The notes beneath the pieces are model-generated. The model was given only the letters and a program-made list of their open reading frames with translations. It had not been told where the DNA came from and searched no databases. A program made the translations under genes and the position numbers. Positions 54,210-64,000 of a DNA stretch of 64,000 nucleotides are shown piece by piece; position 1 is the stretch's first letter; every line of letters starts with the position of its first letter. The DNA lies in NCBI GenBank assembly GCA_946122785.1, contig CAMGYJ010000011.1:42124513-42188512 (forward strand). The letters are read 5' to 3'. The DNA is from Linum tenue (Eukaryota > Streptophyta > Magnoliopsida > Malpighiales > Linaceae).

Positions 54210-54420
54210 CACTACAATACCCGACTAGGTATAAGTGGATTGGGACCGAGTTTTGGTGATTCAGAGGCCAGGGAAGCAAAAGGGTCTCGATCGAGATGCT
54301 GAAATACCCGATCGGGTATTTTAACCTAGGGTCGGGTATTTCCCCTTTGGCCTGCGCGCAGCATTTCAAAATACCTTGCCGGTCCTCTAAATACCTGACA
54401 GGGTATTTGGGCCGGGTTTC
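54210..54420. repeat. Cluster of ATACCCGA/TCGGGTAT words with a 20-bp palindrome
   Basis: AAATACCCGATCGGGTATTT (54,302-54,321) is a perfect palindrome. Related ACCCGACTAGGTAT, GTCGGGTATTT and CTGACAGGGTATTT words surround it. Its position suggests part of the LTR of the gypsy element to the right. Confidence 0.6.
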
Positions 54421-54716
54421 GGGATCTACTGCTGTTTCAAGCAAAGTTTGGGCTCTTTGGAAAGGATCTGAGTTTTAGAGATAGAAAGCGAAAACCTAGA
54501 GAGAGAAAACGACGAACAAAGCCTCCAAGTGACCTAGATCGAGATTCAACATTATAGGAGCTCGATTGAAGCTTGGAGAAGTGCCGATTGATTACCAGAA
54601 GCCGATTTTCATCCTCCGCAGAATGATTTCTGCATCTGAGGCTGATTTCTCTTCTCTCTCTATGAAGTAAACTCTCTCTCAATTGGGTATGAAGAACCTT
54701 AGACATGTATGTTAGG

Positions 54717-55362
54717 TTTGGTTGTATGAACCCAAGTACATGTTCTTTTGACATCGATTATATTCAATTGAGTCATGATTTTCTGAATTGCATGAATCCT
54801 GATCAAATTCCTGTAGTTCCTGCTTTGACCTAGAAAGAGAATATCTGCCTAGGTTGATAGAGCACCCTTAATTGAAGGTGGTGAATTGATTACTTTAGTC
54901 AAGGAGTCAATTCACTGCTCTGTACTGGATTTACTCCAGTAGAGGAGGTTTTGCACGTTAGGGCCTCAATTTGTTTACTCCAGTGGAGGTTAGTCGGTCG
55001 CTGGGTATTCAGTTTGAGAGGGTCTGGAGACCTTTAGTCTAGACTTCAGACTAAATAAGAACCTTCCGCGGTATAACTGTCATTGAATCTGGACTTGGAG
55101 AATTATAACCTGACTTAACTGCAATCTAGGGCGAACCATATCTGGGTAACCTCTCTCATACTTGAACCACAGCCTTTACTGCTTTTTGTTTGTTTGGCTT
55201 AGTTAATACTTCACTATAGTTAAACCGCTAAATAATAAGAACTTCACGGAGTAGTCATCACATCTAGGACCCGGGTTGACAATTAAAGCTAAACCCGCTA
55301 TACTACGCATTTGTAGGTGGTTACATTAGAACACTTTCTAGTGATATGGTATAGGCGAGTCA
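54717..55362 (+). repeat. Gypsy LTR/leader repeat, copy 1
   Basis: About 650 bp that recur at 58,289-58,939. Shared blocks include GAACCCAAGTA, CCTAGAAAGAGAATATCTGC, GGTTGATAGAGCACC, GAGGTTTTGCACGTT and TTCACGGAGTAGTC. The repeat ends just before a primer-binding site, so I take it as the 3' part of a 5' LTR, probably starting upstream near 54.2-54.5 kb. Confidence 0.7.
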
Positions 55363-55368
55363 AGTTTT

Positions 55369-55386
55369 TGGCGCCGTTGTCGGGAC
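55369..55386 (+). other. Primer-binding site, tRNA-Asp type
   Basis: TGGCGCCGTTGTCGGGAC is nearly complementary to the 3' end of plant tRNA-Asp, the primer of Athila-type gypsy elements. Confidence 0.75.
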
Positions 55387-55506
55387 GGCTAGGTTGTTGA
55401 AGAAATGTGATTTGTTACTTTAGCATTTCTTTTCCGCATAGATTGTTTTTCTTTTTCCAACTTTTTGCCTTCACAGGTTTGCTTGCTTGGCTGTGTGTAG
55501 GTAGTG

Positions 55507-56965
55507 CATGACCTGTAGCCAGTCAGGAGCATTACTACCGTTACATCCGGAGCTAGAACACACTTTTCGCCAGCTTAAGTGAGTGCAGTGAGCAAGACTG
55601 GCTACGGCAGACAAGCAAATTGATGGACGGATTTGCAGCAACTCCGAGCAGGCGGACGACATGGGGGACGAGAACAACCGGATGAACAACATGAATCAGG
55701 GACAACCCCTGGGGATGCTAATTTAGGTTCCTCCGGTAAAACAAGTCCCACCTAATGGCGGTGTTCCATAGGCAGACGCTGCCAACCCCCAGCTTCCTCC
55801 CCAGGGGCCCACTATGGAGTATTTCTACACTCCACGGGTTGCTGACATCCGCCCCGTCATCCAGTTCCCGCCCATCCCTGCCAACAACTTCGAGATCAAG
55901 CCATGCTGGATCCAGTTGATTACATCCTCTATCCAGTTCCATGGGCTCAAGGATGAAGAGGCGAGGGTGCATCTTTCTCAATTCATGTAGCTGACCAATG
56001 GGTTCAAGCTGAACGGCGTCCCAAATTACGCGATCCGTTTTCACCTCTTCCCCCCTTCCTGGCGGGTATTGCGAAGAGGTGGCTAGAGACTCACCCACCA
56101 TTATCCATCACTTCTTGGGACAATCTGGCCAACAAGTTCGTATACTGGTACTTTCCGGCCTCTAAGACCTCAGAGATTCAGCGGGAGATTACTCATTTCC
56201 GCCAAAAAGATGATGAGTTGCTGCGAGATGCTTGGGAGCGGTACTCGGGTCTGTTTTAGAAGTGTCCTTATCACGGCTTTAGTGATGCATTCACCTGTGG
56301 GGAATTTCTATAGTGCTCTGTCTCCGTAGAGTCAGAGACTGATTCAGTCTTTATGTCCGGGTGGAGATATTCTCACTAAGACTCCACCCGAGCTTAATCA
56401 GATGATCAGTACTTTGGCCATTAGAGCTCATTTTGGGGGGCAGATCACCAGAGGTAGGAGCTTCCGAGACAGAGGTGTGCATGCCATGGAGGCCAGATCA
56501 GGGCTTAAGCGCGAGGTTACAGAGTTGTTTCAGATGTTGAAGCAGCCTAACAGCCTCATACTAGGCAGAGGCATGGCCGCACCTCCTGTAGCACAGTGCC
56601 AGTGGTGTGAGAGTTCGAACCGTCAGGCTATGCGGGAGTCCTCCACACCCTAGGAGCAGTTGGACTTCATCGACAATGCTCGGTGCCTTGACCCCTATAG
56701 TGGTACCTATAATAAGGGGTGGTGCCAGCATCCCAATTTCTCATAGGGTGGCAACAACTGCAACACCACTAAGCCTCCCGGTTTCACAGCACCTGCTGGT
56801 GGTTTTCAGCAGAGGTAGCAGTACCAGAACCGACAGGGTTCATTTCCTCAGCAGTAGTCGTTTCAGCCCAGACATGGGAAAACTTTCTAGCAGCAAGAGA
56901 GGCAATTCGCCCAGCCGGCAGCAGCTTCAACACAGGGTGACCAGATGTTAGAGCTGAAAAATATG
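55507..56965 (+). pseudogene. Athila-type gypsy gag relic (element 1)
   Basis: Blocks in several frames: PPIPANNFEIKPCWIQLIT, FHGLKDEEARVHLSQF, LTNGFKLNGVPN, FRPLRP/SEIQREITHFRQ and AWERYSGLF, then VAQCQWCESS, the degraded zinc knuckle (the histidine position is arginine). This is the retrotransposon gag pattern of plant Athila/Tat elements. Stops and frameshifts are frequent. The start MTCSQSGALLPLH at 55,508 is soon closed by TGA. Confidence 0.75.
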
Positions 56966-57139
56966 GTGACGGCTTTCGTGAGCACCAGTACAGAGAAGTT
57001 CGCCAGGATGGACCAGTTCATGGAATTCTCTATGGGGAAATTCAATGCACTAGAGGCAGGTCAGAGAAACCAAAGTACTATTTTGAATGACCTCCAGAAC
57101 CAGATTGGAGGAATAGCTGTGCTATTTTGAAGGACCTCC

Positions 57140-58216
57140 CGGTTGGACGCATCTCCTACAGAAAACTTTGAGGAGGAGATCAACGAATCCTTTCCATATG
57201 AGCGATTGATGATGATGTGCCTGGTGGAGAGTGTCACCCCTTGGTTCTCCAATTTCGCCAACTATCTAGTTGGTCAACAGGTACCCAATGAGATGCCCAG
57301 AATGTGTTTATTACATGTGAAATTTTTGATGTCTGGGGTATCGATTTCATGGGCACCTTCCCTCCATCATTTGGTAATCTATACATCTTACTTATTGTTG
57401 ATTATGTCTCTAGGTGGGCTGAAGCACAGGCTTTGCCCACCAATGATGCTAAATGTGTTTGCTAGTTTCTTAAGCAGCTGTTCTCCCGGTTCGGGATGCC
57501 TAGAGCCATCATTAGCGACATGCACCCATTTTCCGGTTCGGGCCAATTCGATAAACTCCTCTCTCGCTATGGTGTCACTCACAAGGTGTCCGTGGCCTAC
57601 CACTCCCAAACGAGTGGTCAGACCGAGCTGACGAATCAGGAGCTTAAGCGCATAATTGAGAAAACGGTGGATCAATCTCGCAAGGATTGGTCCACCAAGC
57701 TCGATGATGCTCTCTGGCATACCAAATTGCCTACAAGACACCGATCGGTACTTCGCCGTATCGGCTTGTCTATAGAAAGGCATGTCACCTGCCTGTGGAG
57801 CTAGAGCACATGGCCTTCTGGGCCCTTAAGCTGCTAAACTTGGATGTGAGTCTTGCAGGTGCTGAACGCCAGTTGCAGATGCTGGAGCTGGAGGAATGGC
57901 GTTACCACGCTTATGAGAACACCAAGCTGTAGAAGGAGCGAACTAAGCGTCTTCATGACGCTCGATTGAGGGGCCCGAAGGAGTTTCAAGTTGGTGATCG
58001 AGTTCTTCTCTATAACTCTCGCCGGAAACTCTTTCATGGAAAGCTCCGCTCCCGGTGGTCTGGACCGTTCACGGTCACGTAGGTGTTTCCGTATGGCACT
58101 ATTAAGATTGCTAACCCGCATACTGAGCCGTTTAAAGTGAATGTCCATCGTCTCAATCTCTATTTGGGAGACGAGGTCGAACGTCCGGAGTTGGTGGTTG
58201 AACTCGCGGACCCTTA
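57140..58216 (+). pseudogene. Gypsy integrase relic with most of pol deleted (element 1)
   Basis: After gag the frame reads EEEINESFPYERLMMMC and [20 protein letters not shown], the segment that precedes integrase in Athila-type pol. It then jumps straight to [73 protein letters not shown] and, near the end, [14 protein letters not shown] and VHRLNLYLGDEVERPELVVE. Residues matching the integrase DDE triad are visible. Protease, RT and RNase H, and the integrase zinc finger, are missing between gag and the core, so this is a large internal deletion derivative. Several stops (for example after DAKCVC). Confidence 0.85.
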
Positions 58217-58288
58217 GTTCTGTTGGCTGCGTCTAGCTAAAAACGTAAAAGAAAGTGCTTGTGGGGAGGCAACCCCACAACGGTTTAG

Positions 58289-58939
58289 AAGTTGGGTTGG
58301 TTGAATGAACCCAAGTATATTATATTTTGATATTTATTATATTCAATTGAGGCATGATTTCATAATTTCATGAGTCCTTATCACATTCGTGTAGTTTCTG
58401 CTTGACCTAGAAAGAGAATATCTGCATAGGTTGATAGAGCACCTTTGATTGAAGGTGGTGAATTGACTACCTTAGTCGAGAAGTCAGATCACCGCTCTGC
58501 ATTGGATTTGATCCAGTAAAGGAGGTTTTGCACGTTGGGGCCTCAGTTCGTTTATTCTGGTGGAGGTTAATCGCCCGCCGGGTATTCAGACTGGGAGGGT
58601 CTGAAGACCTTTAGTCGAGACTTCATATTGAATAAGAATTTTCCGCAGTTTAACCATCATTATATCTCAACTTAGTGAATTACAATTCGGTCTAACTACA
58701 ATCTAGGGGAAACCATATCCGGGTGACCTCTCTCGAACTTGAATCACAACTTTACTGTTTTGTGTTTGCTTAGTTTAGATACAACTTCACTACGTTCAAC
58801 CTGCTAGATAACGAGAATTTCACGGAGTAGTCCTCACATCTAGGACCTAGATTGATAACTAAAGCTAAACTCGCTATACTACACATTAGTCTGTGGTTAC
58901 ACTTGGCCACATTCTAGTGTGACGATATTGGACAGTCAA
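58289..58939 (+). repeat. Gypsy LTR/leader repeat, copy 2
   Basis: Second copy of the 54,717-55,362 repeat, clearly diverged. It sits between the integrase end of element 1 and the primer site of element 2, so it serves as right end of one and left end of the other. Confidence 0.7.
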
Positions 58940-58944
58940 GTTTG

Positions 58945-58962
58945 TGGCGTCGTTGCCGTGGA
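58945..58962 (+). other. Primer-binding site, tRNA-Asp type, mutated
   Basis: TGGCGTCGTTGCCGTGGA, with two changes from the usual TGGCGCCGTTGCCGGGGA. Confidence 0.65.
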
Positions 58963-59084
58963 CAGCAAGGTTGTTGAAGAAACGTGATTTCTGTTACTTT
59001 AGCATTCCCTTTCTGCATTATTTTCTTTTACTTCTTCCCTCTTTTTCCTTACGGGTTTGCGTACAACTTGTGTGCAGGTAGTGC

Positions 59085-60283
59085 ATGACCCATAGCCGAT
59101 CGGGAGCATTACTATCATTGGATCAGGAACTTGAACGAACTTGTCGTCGGTCGTCTAAGAAAGCACTACGAGCGAGACTGGCTGCGAAGGAAGAGCAAGT
59201 CGGCAGCCACATAAGCAGCGACTCCGAGTATGAGGACAACATGGGAGACGAACACATCAGGATGAACAAACTAAACCTGGGGCAGAATCCACCTCTGAAC
59301 CAGGGGCAGCCTCATCTGGGGATGCCTCTCCAGGTTCCTCCATTGAATTAGGCTCCGCCTAACAATGTCAACCCACAGGCAGACGGGGCAGGAGCACACC
59401 ATGGAGTACTTCTACAGTCCGCGGCTCGCTGACATCTGCTCATACCTGCTAACAACTTTGAGATCAATCCTTGTTGGATCCAGTTGATTACGACCTCCAT
59501 CTAGTTTCATGGGCTCAAGGATGAAGAGGCGAGGGTGCACCTTTCTCGGTTCTTGAAGCTGACCAACGGGTCCAAGCTGAACGGTGTTCCAAATGATGCG
59601 ATCCGACTTCACCTTTTCCTTCACTCTCTCGTGCGGCACGCAAAGAGGTGGCTAGAAACTCAGTCGACACTATCCATCACTTCTTAGGATGATCTAGCTG
59701 ACAAATTCATGCACTGGTACTATTCGACCTCGAAGAATTCCGAGATTAAGCAGGAGATCACCCATTTCCGCCAAGAAGATGGTGAATCCTTGCGCGACAC
59801 TTGGGAACGGTATTCTGGACTGTTTTGGAAGTGTCCTCACTATGGTTTCAGTTATGCATTCACTATGGGAAACTTCTACAATTCTTTATCCCCAGAGAGT
59901 CCGCGACTGATCGAGTCTTAGTGCCCGAGTGGAGACATGCTCACAAAGACTCTGCCAGAGTTGAACCAGATGATCTATACTTTGGCCTCCCGGGATCATT
60001 CTTAGGGCCAGAACACCAGAGGCAGGAGTTTGAGTGATAGAGTGTGCATGTTGTGGAGACCAGATCCAACCTTGAACAAGAAATGCCAAAGCATGTTTAA
60101 TCATTGAAGCAATCCAACAGGCTCATACCTGGTAGAGGCATACCGGCTCCTCCAGTAGCCCGGTGTCAGTGGTGCAAAAGCTCCAACCATTTGGTGGAAG
60201 ACTGTCAGGCCATACAGAAATCCACCACACCACAGGAGAAATTGGACTTTCTTGTCAACGGTCGGCGCCTCGACCCTTACAAC
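59085..60283 (+). pseudogene. Athila-type gypsy gag relic (element 2)
   Basis: Starts MTHSRSGALLSLDQELERTC and carries the same gag blocks as element 1: NNFEINPCWIQLITTS, FHGLKDEEARVHLSRFLKL, SEIKQEITHFRQEDGESL, DTWERYSGLFWKCPHYGF and TMGNFYNSLSPESPRL. It keeps a full zinc knuckle, CQWCKSSNHLVEDC (CX2CX4HX4C), near 60,160. Stops and frameshifts occur (TAG at about 59,348, TAG after LIES). It is cut off at about 60,285, after RRLDPYNGTF. Better preserved than element 1, but no pol follows. Confidence 0.8.
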
Positions 60284-60285
60284 GG

Positions 60286-61750
60286 TACTTTTTTTTATAA
60301 GGGTGAATATATTAAAAAGGTAAAAAGAGACGTCTCAATACATGTGAAGGCTAAAAAGACAGGAGAAAAGGAGATCAAAAGACTTGATCTCAAAAGAAAA
60401 GGAAAACTAATATGTAAACATGGAAGGAAGAAAAACAGAAAGAAAGAAACAGAACCAAACGGATGTTAGAAGGACCAGACCTCCCCTATATCGAAAATAT
60501 CAAGAAAGGTAAAAAAAAGTTGTACAGAAACTGAAAATTGGTAAGACAACAAAGTAAATGCACCAGCAGAAGAAACTGACTGTGAAAGAAAGCCATGAGC
60601 AGCTAGGCGCCAAGCTCATCCCATTCTCATAAGGCAATCAGTAATCCATCTAGTGCCATGATCCTTGCTAATCTTCCCAAAAGCCATGAGCCAACTAATC
60701 ACATTCTTTCAAATTCGTCGAAAAAGAATTCTATAAATCTGACTTTTTGTCAGGAACTGGTAGGAAAGAATAGATTGAAGTCGTGATAAGATCACTCTCC
60801 TTAGAGTGTTATTTGCCCCCACTGCAAATTGCTGGTAGGCTTGAGCAAACCACCTCCAGGAGTCCCTTCAATTCTAAGTCTGGAAGCAGCAATCTTGCAG
60901 ACTTCTGTGTTTATGAAATAGAGAAGGAAAAAGGGAAGAAGAAGAATTCTCTCATCATTAAAAGAGTTATGGCAGTCATCTATTTATAGTTGTGAAAACT
61001 GGAAGTTACCTTCCGAAGAGTCACATCCCTTCATAGAAAAGGTAGTTACCTTTATGGAAGGACATATCCTTTCACAAAAAAATGGGAGTTACCATTCTGG
61101 AAGGACACTTCTTTTCACAATTTTCAAACGTTAATTAATTAATTAATTAAATTGCCAAAAGACTCCATCTTTATAATTTACTTCTCCCATCAATGTCGTA
61201 TTACAACTCTATTGACCAACTCTAATAATCCTGATATGATATCAATTCCATTGTCGTTTACGTCTCAATTAATCGATCAAAGATGGTGTCAAGTCAATAA
61301 GAACAAAGCTGGAATTTTCTTAAGTATGGAAACAGTTTTGGGAAGCTCACTATGGAGAGTTGTATCTCTCAATTGGCTTAGTAGAAATTGGATAATAAGC
61401 ACTTGTTATGAAGCTGGGATGCATGTGTACATGTTGGAGTGCTTGGATCGACAAAGGTAAGCCAGGAAGAGGGTGTTTCAAGGTCGTCAACATGCTATCC
61501 TGAAATTGGAAATCTGCCAGTTTTTTACTAAGGCAGAAAGAGTGTTGGAGATGGTGACTTTGAAGCCCAGTTTCATGAGCATGAAGGAGAATCTAGTTCG
61601 AGGCATCATACCACATGAAAGTACGTTTGTCACTCTACAAAGACGTGGCATTGGCTAAAGGAAATCTTACCTGGAAGGCTTCCATCGAAGGGCATAAAGA
61701 TGGGAGGAAGAGCTGTTTTCTGGGCAGCCTACTTGGAAGAGAAGGCAGCT
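60286..61750. other. Sequence of unknown origin truncating element 2
   Basis: AT-rich, starting with a T-run and A/G-rich DNA. At 60,995-61,120 three drifting copies of a roughly 45-bp unit (GTTACC...GGAAGGACAT...CCTTTCACA) occur, then (TTAA)n at 61,132-61,151. A TTTATAG TATA-like motif is near 60,980. No protein recognised. It may hold LTR sequence of an unrelated element. Confidence 0.35.
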
Positions 61751-61779
61751 TACTTGGCGTGCAATCTCTATGCTTTGTG

Positions 61780-62178
61780 TGAGTTGGTTACCTTGTTTGA
61801 CTTGAATTAGTTTTCATTGTTTTAATAGGATTAGGTTATGTTATTTTGGCTATAAATAGCTTTGCTCATCCATTGTAAAAGACACGTTATTGTTGAGTTT
61901 AATCAAAACTACTCCGAGGAGTATTTCCCTTAAGCACGAGTGCTTGAGTTGGTCTTGGATCGAGATCCTTTACTTGCAGACTTCAAGATCAAACCATCAC
62001 CCTGATCTCGAGGTGTTCTTCTACCCTAACCTGCCTCTTCCCCTTTTGTGTTGAAGTTGCTAGATTGGTTCTTTTATCTGCAATTTTCCTTACTCGATTA
62101 ACACCAAAACCATCTTCCATTCTTCATTCGTGTGTGATCAATTGAAGTGAGAGTTCGAGCCCTACTTGGGACTCATCA
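61780..62178 (+). promoter_or_regulatory. 3' part of a 5' LTR with TATA box
   Basis: TATAAATAGC at 61,851 follows GGTTATGTTATTTTGGC, and a leader then runs to ...GGGACTCATCA (ends 62,178), 2 bp before a primer-binding site. This is the promoter/R-U5 layout of an LTR retrotransposon. The left end of the LTR was not found. Confidence 0.6.
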
Positions 62179-62180
62179 AG

Positions 62181-62194
62181 TGGTATCAGAGCCT
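62181..62194 (+). other. Primer-binding site, tRNA-Met(i) type
   Basis: TGGTATCAGAGCCT matches the usual initiator-tRNA-Met primer site of plant LTR retrotransposons. Confidence 0.85.
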
Positions 62195-62689
62195 GGTTCA
62201 AACACAGTGGACACAACGCATTGGACGAGGTCCAAAGGACTTGTCTCTCGGGATCCTGCCGTTCGATGGAAGCCAGAGGAAGAAGTTGATTCCAACGAGT
62301 CAATTGACGAAGGGCCTCCAATAAAGGGTCAGTTCAAAACCACAGAGTTCCTACAGTCCGGTACGGTGCAGCTTGGACTGGTATTCGGAGCCCAGTTGGA
62401 GAAGATCGAGCGGCAGCTCGAACAGCAGGGATAGAGGCTCGACACTCTGTCTCAAGCGTTGCCAGAGGCAGGCCGAGCAAAGGAAGCTCCTCGCGGCGGA
62501 GAAGCAGGGGACGACCAGGAGCTAGGGAATCAGGAGCTATTAGCTCGGATTGCGGAGCTAGAGCAGCAGATGATAGTCCACAACCCCGAACCCAGACGCA
62601 AACTGCGCACTAAAGCAGGCTCCTGAACTTGAATCGAAGCCTGAACTGACGAACAAAACCACAAGGCAGGTTGCTACGCCATCCCATGA

Positions 62690-63330
62690 GAGACAAGGAG
62701 CGTTTAGTGGGAGCATTCGTTGTTTCAAATGCCATGGTTTTGAGCATAAATCGCACCAATGTGCCAACCAGAAGACACTTATTCTCCGAGATGGCCAATA
62801 TTATTCTAAAGATTAAGAAGAAGAAGAGAAGCAAAAGGAGGATGAGGCCGACTCGGATTCTGAGGTAGAAGCAGCTAAATGTCCGCTGTATGTGCTTCGA
62901 TGTGCCTTGACAAGTGAGAAATTGGAGCCTTTTGAAGAAGATCAGCGCAGCAACCTTTTTCACAGTCATTGCCAAGTTAAAGGGAAGAACCTGGCCGTGA
63001 TAATTGACGGAGGAAGTTGCGCAAATGTGGCTAGTCTTGACATAGTCAAAAGACTCGGATTGGCTATGATTTCTCGGGAAGAACCATATTCCCTTCATTG
63101 ATTAAGTGATCATGCTGTGATCAAGGTGAATAAGCATGTACGGATTCCACTCTCTATTGGGATATATCAAGACGAACTGTTGTTCGATGTCATTCTAATG
63201 CAGGCCACACACTTGGTGTTAGGACGACCATGGCAATTTGATCAAAAGGTCTCTCACTATGGTCGGACAAACTGTTACACCCTCGAACACGGAGGAAGGA
63301 AGCTGACGCTCAAACCTATGTCCTCGGACG
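62690..63330 (+). pseudogene. Ty3/gypsy gag knuckle and retropepsin relic (element 3)
   Basis: A zinc knuckle CFKCHGFEHKSHQC (CX2CX4HX4C, from 62,721) is followed by an Asp/Glu-rich linker and an aspartic protease: HCQVKGKNLAVIIDGGSCAN with the DGG motif at 63,006-63,014, VASLDIVKRLGLA, then LSDHAVIKVNKHVRIPLSIG and ATHLVLGRPWQFDQKVSHYG. This is the plant gypsy retropepsin pattern. A TGA at 63,099-63,101 replaces a tryptophan (LQWL to LHstopL). Only about 540 bp separate the primer site from the knuckle, too little for a full capsid, so gag is largely deleted. No RT follows before the window ends. Confidence 0.85.
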
Positions 63331-63419
63331 AAGTTCGAGCAGATCAGGAGCATCTGTCTCGAAATCGAGCTAGGAATGACGAGGGAACAGGTAAGGGCTC
63401 TCGTGAGCCTCAGCTGTTG

Positions 63420-64000
63420 GCTCGGGGATATTTGTTGACTGTCCTAGCAGGGAAAACGGTAGCCCGGAGAAGCAGAGCTCGTCGTCCCTGCTCGGCGGCT
63501 GCCCTGAAGAGCACCGAATGGGGTAGAATGCTCCGAGCGGCGTTGGGTGCCACGGACGGCGACATCACGATCCCCAACCACCCAGTTACATGTACGAACG
63601 GAGAAATCCAGCTGGAACAAGTCAAATCGAAGAGTGCCCAAATTCAATTTTTGCCGTCAAACGCGACGGCCGACGAGCAAATGACGAGGGAATTGGTCGC
63701 GGAGTTTGGGAGAGATTCGAACCAACCCGACCCGTGGAACAGATTGCTAGGGCTACAAGGAAGGTGTGGGGCACGAGAAATCAGGGCGGCGATACCTGAA
63801 ATCGAAATGCCCAATTTTCAATTGGGTTCGCCGGAATCTGGAAAATTAGAATTTCTAGGTGGCGCGAAACACGGCAACGGCGATTGGGGTCGGCTGGGGA
63901 CGATTCAAAAGCGAGAAATGGAAGGAGAAGGCCCTTGGGAGCCAGGCGAACACGACATAGACAGCCAATTGGGACGAGATTCTCGCAATCCGAAATCCCC
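63420..64000. other. GC-richer stretch after the protease, not identified
   Basis: Short open frames on both strands, none with a recognised domain. Reverse transcriptase would be expected here if element 3 were whole, but its motifs are absent. The stretch could be another insertion, possibly gene- or gag-like on the minus strand. Confidence 0.3.

Noticed and set aside
63410..63799. Reverse transcriptase continuation of the third gypsy element
   Set aside because: None of the expected RT motifs could be found in any frame.

Overview
This window looks like nuclear DNA of a flowering plant, most likely a eudicot. The reasons are an AT-rich background, small GT-AG introns, plant gene families (SAC3B, FAR1/FHY3-related, TauE/SafE, plant mobile domain, F-box) and plant transposon classes (CACTA, MULE/FAR1, L1-type LINE, Ty1/copia, Ty3/gypsy of the Athila type, many MITEs). 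I see no clearly intact host gene. Almost every gene-like stretch carries a stop codon, a frameshift or a truncation, so this is an old, transposon-packed region full of gene relics.

Layout. 1-10 kb: exon-like scraps at the left edge, a relic of a PLP-dependent MOCOS-like protein (2.78-3.25 kb), several short inverted-repeat elements (4.95-5.29, 6.05-6.82, 8.80-9.23 kb), an F-box relic and a truncated TauE/SafE relic with one nonsense codon. 10.3-13.2 kb: a nearly complete FAR1/MULE-transposase gene on the minus strand, lightly decayed. 13.4-20.6 kb: simple and tandem repeats, a CACTA-like element with gene-like cargo (16.4-17.9 kb) and a Ty1/copia RNase H fragment. 20.6-23.1 kb: a CACTA-type element with clear terminal repeats and a 3-bp target duplication.

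23.7-47.4 kb is the main structure. A small minus-strand gene with a DUF3883-like domain (here gene D) sits downstream of a SAC3B-like gene. SAC3B is the scaffold of the TREX-2 mRNA export complex. The pair was tandemly duplicated, giving unit 1 at 23,721-32,470 and unit 2 at 32,471-46,557, with a 4-base microhomology at the junction. Unit 1 later lost about 5.1 kb, which fused gene D to the middle of SAC3B. Unit 2 keeps the SAC3B 3' half and also an older internal duplication of the SAC3 core exons. One L1-type LINE inserted in a SAC3B intron before the duplication, so it occurs in both units with the same 13-bp target duplication. Stop codons and frameshifts shared by both units show that SAC3B decay began before the duplication.

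48.1-53.2 kb: a foldback element, then a plant-mobile-domain gene and an OTU cysteine-protease gene facing each other tail to tail, bordered by palindromic and tandem repeats. This is the best candidate here for an under-described mobile unit. 53.4-64 kb: a LINE ORF1 fragment, two head-to-tail Athila-type gypsy remnants that share a leader repeat and tRNA-Asp-type primer sites, and a third gypsy-type relic with a tRNA-Met-type primer site, a zinc knuckle and a retropepsin domain.

All homology calls come from recognising motifs by eye. No search was run, and divergence values are impressions from reading.
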